Shown here: in pieces, positions 7,780 to 11,889 of the stretch
How the letters are laid out: each line of letters begins with the position of its first letter
Numbering within the stretch: the stretch's first letter is position 1
DNA from: Rodentolepis nana
Taxonomy: Eukaryota; Platyhelminthes; Cestoda; Cyclophyllidea; Hymenolepididae
DNA length: 11,889 nucleotides
Direction of reading: 5' to 3'
NCBI GenBank assembly: GCA_900617975.1
Contig: UZAE01001706.1
Coordinates: 1-11,889, forward strand
The notes under the pieces: model-generated
The model's database searches: none
What the model was told of the DNA's origin: nothing
Seen by the model: the letters and a program-made list of their open reading frames with translations, nothing else
Program-made: the position numbers and the translations under genes

Positions 7780-9164
7780 ATGACCTTACATCATGATCGG
7801 TAGTTTACAGTCATATAGCAGAGATGTGATAGTAAAAACTCTAATTTGTTTCAAACATATGCCAACCCGATTTGATCAACCTCTGTAAAGTGGTAAAGTG
7901 AGTATCTTTTAGTTTTAATGGAAGAAGTTTCGTACCAATTTGATTGTGAAACAATCGAGTATTTTTGGATTTTCAAATAGTCTATGTAACACAGAGTGCA
8001 AATATTTGCCAATATTTTGGCCCGATCAATGAAATTGCGAGATAAGTTGAATGCCCCTCAATCTAATTAGCCTCATTTAGCCAGTAAATTAGTTAAATTA
8101 AATTCCATAGGGAAGACATAGTCGATATGTACTTCATTCACAAATCCAAAGTATAAATGAAGCTTATGTTCATTAATTTTAATCTGACACTGTGTGAAGG
8201 TGATTGACGAGTTTTAGAGATAAGTTATGACTACGATGAAAATTTTGAAAACACTTTGGAGATCAGTGTTCGGTTTGTCGAATAAGTAAAATGAAGACAA
8301 AGTATTGGAGTTGGGCAGTGGATTTTGTTAGTACTAATAATGACGCTGTATATCCAGTTGAGGCGGTTTAATTTGAGTTGGCTCTTCACCTTTTAGGGAA
8401 TTCCTCTTTCGTCTGTCTCGTCCCTTGTGGTACTTGCTCAAGTAGGCAGTGCAATTTGTCCCCTCAACTAGAATTGAAATCAATGAAAGGTAGTTCGTTG
8501 CAGAGACCTCGACTGGCTAGTCTGAACGTCTTTGCATTAAATTATGTTTGGGAGTTGGTTGCGGCGGACGATGAAACACCACTGTTCAATAGAGCATAAT
8601 CCAGCTCTGTAATACCACCTTGTTGCATAATAATCCAGCATCTTTCATTTTCCCATTGAGGAGTCATGTTTTGTATCCAAATTCTGACTCCTCTATGCTC
8701 TCCAAGAGAGAAAATTTGAGGGCAGCGTTAGATGTCGTGAACAGTGTTTCGAGAACCGAAACTGCGGCTTAAGGAAAAGGAAAGCCCTCAGAATAAACTG
8801 TCTATTGAAAGTAGGAGTAATGAAATCATTATCCATTGTAGATCAGACAGTTACGAGTCTTGAGAAGATCCCATCATGTTCATTATAGATGGCGAATGCT
8901 CACAGGGTCACAAAATTGTTGAGGTAGAGGTAACTCCTATATGATTCAATCTAGTTTTCACCTTCTGATAATTCATTACACAGCTTGCCATACTAACTAG
9001 GCTAAACAATCTCCAAAGTAATCCCATGCATTAATTCTCGCCTTCATCGTGCCTCTTCTACCCTATGATAATAGAGTTAATAGAACTGAGAGGAAAAGAC
9101 TAGAAAGATACCTCAGTCCTTAAATGAGTCGATTTTTAAACAACAGGCCAACAGTAAGAAACAA

Positions 9165-9330
9165 TTTATGTAACAAAAAAGTAACAAGTAAATATTGGAA
9201 GGAAATATGTTAGCAGTCCCAAGCTGAGGAAACCTATGCATATTAACTTCACCCAGACAAAAAAATCAATATTAAGTCTACAGTCACGAAAATAAGGGGA
9301 AAAATAGTACACAGTAACTAATAACCAGAA
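9165..9330 (-). other. ALG11: Probable 3' UTR of the ALG11 homologue
   Basis: The sequence beyond the ALG11 stop codon on the minus strand contains no canonical AATAAA or ATTAAA close by. The nearest plausible variant is CATAAA on the minus strand at 9170-9165, about 160 bases after the stop codon. The 3' end of the transcript is therefore uncertain. Confidence 0.35.
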
Positions 9331-9641
9331 TTAGACAGTTAACTTGTGCACAAATTGTAGCCACCCTTTACAAAATGCTGCTTCTGAGAACAGGGACTGA
9401 GCACGCTTTTTTGCAGCAAATCTCAAAGGATCCAATTGACAGGAAGTAGCATTTACAAGGACATAATGAAAGATATCCGCATATTCAGCTTCGCTTGAAG
9501 CCAAGTAACCCACAGGAGTGGGTTTAACAGTCGAAGGATCGACACGAGGCTCTGCCAATGCTGGACCAATTATATCCATCAATGGTCCACCGGATTTGTT
9601 TGCAACAGTCACTAAGCCCGCTGCCATCCCTTCTACGATAC
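9331..9641 (-). CDS. ALG11: ALG11 homologue, last coding exon
   Basis: The exon starts after the acceptor TTTCATTGCAG with the last two bases of a split Gly codon, then IVEGMAAG, and ends HKLTV followed by TAA at 9333-9331: 102 residues. Joined to the upstream exon it gives EHFGIGIVEGMAAG, which contains the E-x7-E motif of GT4 retaining glycosyltransferases; the second Glu is in this exon. The SGGP motif following shortly after is the usual ALG11 donor-site neighbourhood, and GYLAS matches the family's GFLA segment. Relative to the human enzyme, as I recall it, there is a proline-rich insertion of roughly nine residues between DIIGP and GYLAS. ALG11 transfers the fourth and fifth mannoses from GDP-mannose, in alpha-1,2 linkage, to Man3GlcNAc2-PP-dolichol on the cytosolic face of the ER. 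The frame is intact. Confidence 0.94.
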
Positions 9642-10429
9642 CTGCAATGAAAATGGGGAAATGAGACCTACTGAAAAATATTTAAGTAGAAATATTCCTA
9701 TGAGCATAAGCCAAGAAAAAAATCAAAGCTTTTGCACTAACGTTCAACAAAATCAAGTAGGTTAAATAAATATTTAAGCGCAATAAGGAAAGTTCTAGCA
9801 GCATTAATCTGAGTAAAAAGAAGGGTTCATGAACCAACCCGTAGAAGATGCCAATCAGAACTAAAAGGCCTAGTCACCAGATGCACAACAAAACCATCGA
9901 CCTTATAATCTGGAGCCAATCGAATATTTAGGATAAAAGCGAGCCATTCATGAAAATGCGGTCCAATTACTGATGGTAACTTATAATCAATATGTACGGG
10001 CTCATATCTCCCAGCGTTCAGATTGTCTGCTGACTTTTCTTGAACGATTGTGCATCAACAAACAAAACTCATCCATCTCAACTTGTTAATAGGCCCTCTG
10101 AAACACAAACAAAATTGTACTCGTATAGTATTGATACTTTCGTTTTCCTTCCGGTTCTCAATTCTTACATCTTCCTCCTCTATATTCGCATTCATTTCCC
10201 GTTATATAATATGCACATGGTCATTAAGAAAATGATTCATTTTAACGCAAACTTTTCAAGACCAATTGAGTCTAACGCGTAAAGTGGCTTTATTGATGCA
10301 AGTAGGGCCAATCTCAATTCTCAGCGAGGGTTTTGATCATTTACTGAACGCGAAGAGGCTCCAAATCGACAAACTACAAACTCTCAAGTTCTTCCTTTCA
10401 TACTTGGTAAAATAAAAGTCTATTCTCAC
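9642..10429 (-). other. ALG11: ALG11 homologue intron (788 bp, phase 1)
   Basis: The intron runs from the donor ATTG|GTGAGA at 10429 down to TTGCAG at 9642. It splits the Gly codon within the E-x7-E motif. The + strand frames at 10040-10282 and 10050-10235 lie wholly inside it and show no recognisable protein. No SINE-like copy is present. Confidence 0.88.
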
Positions 10430-10688
10430 CAATTCCAAAGTGCTCATCAATCATAGTATGCAGATTAATAGTGGCCTCAGAGAGGTATTTCTTTACAGTC
10501 TCCGAAGACGCATTAACCTCGAAAATGACTTGTTGATCTGACAGACCCACACGTTTCGCAGCCTCCCGTAGACGATCCACTCGAAGGTAATCCGAGCTGT
10601 CACGGCAACCTCCAATTAAGATGAGGCGAAAGCGACTTCGATCGCCATGGATCCTTTTGAGGAACAATTCAAAGGCTTTCAATTGGAG
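10430..10688 (-). CDS. ALG11: ALG11 homologue, penultimate exon in window
   Basis: This 259-base exon encodes 86 residues plus one base of a split codon. It begins LQLKAFELFLKRI after the acceptor TTTTTTTGCAG, so it is phase 0, and ends in EHFGIG. The block LILIGGCRDSSD matches the LVLIGGCRNKDD strand-loop of ALG11, and YLSEATINLHTM matches YLSEATIGLHTM. These are diagnostic of ALG11 rather than ALG2 or PIGA. The first catalytic-site Glu of the E-x7-E motif is here. The preceding exon should end around a GQFRPEK-type motif; I could not find it in the rest of the window, so it probably lies beyond 11889. About 40% of a normal ALG11 (roughly 490 residues) is present in the two exons. A bacterial-style start at the TTG just upstream would be wrong, since that codon is intron. 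Confidence 0.95.
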
Positions 10689-11889
10689 CTGCAAAAAAAC
10701 GCAAGTGAGCAGATAATTGATAAAATCAAATTGACGAACATCGCAATTACAATCATAGTTTTAAGACCCTAAAAATATAGAGGCAGTCATGGTTAGAAGT
10801 GCCAACAATGTAAATTTCTGTCTATTTGCTTAAAGCCATATCTCAAGAGAAGCATGTGAAAACAGTGAGTTGCGAAGTTGTCAGTTATGCTTGAATAGCC
10901 ATAAAAGAAGGCAGGACTCATATGCTACTCGCAACAGTGTACTATTTCAGGTGGCTGAGATGGAAAAACGTCATGCTTAAATGTAGAGGTCCCCTCAAAA
11001 GATCTTTTGGAAATAAGTGGGATGTAAATGATGAGGTGCCATGGAGCAAATCTCAAAAAAATGATGCCAAACGTGCAAAGGAAAAGACACTTCTGAGCAA
11101 AGTGAAACACGCTGATGAGGAATGAATAGGCTCAATTCTGATGAGAAAATCATTTGCGATGATCTAAAGCACAGCACGAGAAATAAGACGGTTTGACTAA
11201 GATTGAAATCAGAGGTCCATGTGAAATTACTGACCATTGTGACAGAATTTAACTGTGTCACACCTGAGGGAGGGGTGTGCGATAGACTTACCTCCACGTG
11301 GTGCACCCTGGGCAACGTATACTCATGCGGCGAAAAAGTCTATGAACCGGTAGTTGACTTCTGAGTTCAAGCTATCATGACCCCACTCTATGTCATATTC
11401 GACTATTTCCACGGTACTCACCTTACCTTTCATCTACCTTTGTGTCTGTCTCTTTTACATCTTTAAAACACTCTTCTGTTCCCCCATCCCCCTCTCGACT
11501 TTTTTCAATTTGACGTTCCTCTCCCTCTGTGAAGCCTGAAGTCGACTAAAAGGGCTAATAATAACTATCATAAAGCCTGCCATTTGATATAAAAAAATAA
11601 ACATCTGAGGAAAACGTGGTTCCTTCACACAGCATTGCAAATCTGAGAGATTTCATGAGACATCATCCAAATTTTCACCCTTTCAATATACCGGTGTGCT
11701 TCAAGTACAATTGCATAATTGACAGGAGACATACGGGTCTCTGTCTTTATTCCTCCAAAGTTAACCTAGCATCTGATTCCATCAGAGAATTTAATAACTC
11801 ATCATCAAACTTACCCATTTTGATCTGTTAAATCAGAATTAGCATCTCTGCACTATAAGCGCTTGATCATAGATTTTAGTAATGACTTT
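10689..11889 (-). other. ALG11: ALG11 homologue intron, continuing out of the window
   Basis: Everything upstream of the ALG11 exon on the minus strand appears to be intron. It contains SINE-like copy 6 (11272-11600). The Lys-rich frame at 10922-11125 (+) and the frames at 10995-11315 (-) and 11616-11831 (+) have no recognisable homology. A short acceptor-to-donor interval on the minus strand (11847-11815) looks like a possible microexon but does not encode an ALG11 motif. Confidence 0.6.
11272..11600 (+). mobile_element. SINE-like retroposon, copy 6 (full length, forward)
   Basis: A complete forward copy from GGGGTGTGCGATAGACTTACC to the tail GATATAAAAAAATAA. The flanking duplication is ACACCTGAGGGA (11260-11271) and ACATCTGAGGAA (11601-11612), 10 of 12 identical, so an older insertion than copies 2 and 3. 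It lies in the ALG11 intron, antisense to that gene, so the strand transcribed with ALG11 carries GTGAGT (11421-11416) and AGGTAAGT (11293-11286). The head hairpin shows one change that preserves pairing as a G-T wobble. The minus-strand frame at 11455-11640 and part of the one at 10995-11315 are translations of this repeat. Confidence 0.92.

Larger units (their letters stand above)
7397..9164. other. Intergenic sequence: simple repeat and no recognisable gene
   Basis: This interval holds a CTT microsatellite (7727-7760) and copy B of a second repeat (7714-7779). The open frame at 8378-8599 (+), preceded by an acceptor-like CACCTTTTAG, has no recognisable motif and starts at TTG, so I do not call it a gene. 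No SINE-like copy is found between 7397 and 9164. Confidence 0.55.

Noticed and set aside
8378..8599. 73-residue frame after an acceptor-like CACCTTTTAG
   Set aside because: It has no homology I can recognise, no ATG at its start and no clear donor or polyadenylation signal. It could be an exon of an unknown gene, but the sequence does not support a call.
8658..8693. Perfect 9-base inverted repeat GAGGAGTCA / TGACTCCTC with an 18-base loop
   Set aside because: About one such structure is expected by chance in 12 kb when short spacers are allowed, and nothing around it suggests a function.
10922..11125. Lys-rich 67-residue frame on the + strand inside the ALG11 intron
   Set aside because: Its composition is that expected of A-rich noncoding DNA. 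An acceptor-like TATTTCAG precedes part of it, but I recognise no protein family.
11112..11145. Two CTGATGAG motifs resembling the hammerhead ribozyme core
   Set aside because: Neither is followed by a stem II and GAAA in the required arrangement, and I see no matching stems I or III. It is probably chance.
11815..11847. Possible 33-base microexon on the minus strand (TAGTGCAG acceptor, ATGG|GTAAGT donor)
   Set aside because: The splice signals are good but the 11 residues it would encode do not match the ALG11 region expected immediately before LQLKAF, and it has stops in the other frames.

Overview
This window looks like nuclear DNA of a multicellular eukaryote, most likely a parasitic flatworm. 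It is AT-rich. Coding sequence occurs only as short exons bounded by GT/AG signals and separated by introns of about 0.8 to 2.2 kb, and there are no bacterial-type operons or ribosome binding sites. The tapeworm leaning (perhaps a diphyllobothriid-like lineage) rests on my recollection that spurious peptides translated from the main repeat here resemble predicted tapeworm proteins. I could not check this.

There are two recognisable genes, both incomplete and lying tail to tail. On the + strand are the last two exons (879-1060 and 3270-3432) of a YIPF5/Yip1A homologue, a multi-pass membrane protein of the ER-Golgi boundary. They are followed by a 3' UTR with an AATAAA signal at 3805-3810. On the - strand are the last two exons (10430-10688 and 9331-9641) of an ALG11 homologue, the GT4-family mannosyltransferase that completes the cytosolic half of the lipid-linked oligosaccharide for N-glycosylation. 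The 5' exons of both genes lie outside the window. Both products act in the early secretory pathway, but nothing here shows shared regulation.

About 17% of the window is one short interspersed repeat family with a unit of about 325 bp. I find six insertions: 141-469 (-), 5046-5367 (+), 5429-5754 (-), 6207-6667 (-, a one-and-a-half-unit composite), 7102-7383 (+, internally deleted) and 11272-11600 (+). Each is flanked by target-site duplications of about 12-16 bp, each starts with GGGTGTG or a close variant, and most end in a short A/T-rich tail of the ATAAATA type. This is the anatomy of a SINE-like non-autonomous retroposon. Many of the longer open frames in the window are translations of this repeat rather than genes.

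The repeat is the most interesting content. It has invariant hairpin arms with variable loops near its head, a small stem-loop at its 3' end, two consensus 5' splice sites on its antisense strand, and a head containing ACTTACCT as in the U1 snRNA 5' end. One insertion looks like a template-jump product. The remaining sequence is intronic or intergenic, with simple repeats and traces of a second, degraded dispersed repeat (3088-3131 and 7714-7779).
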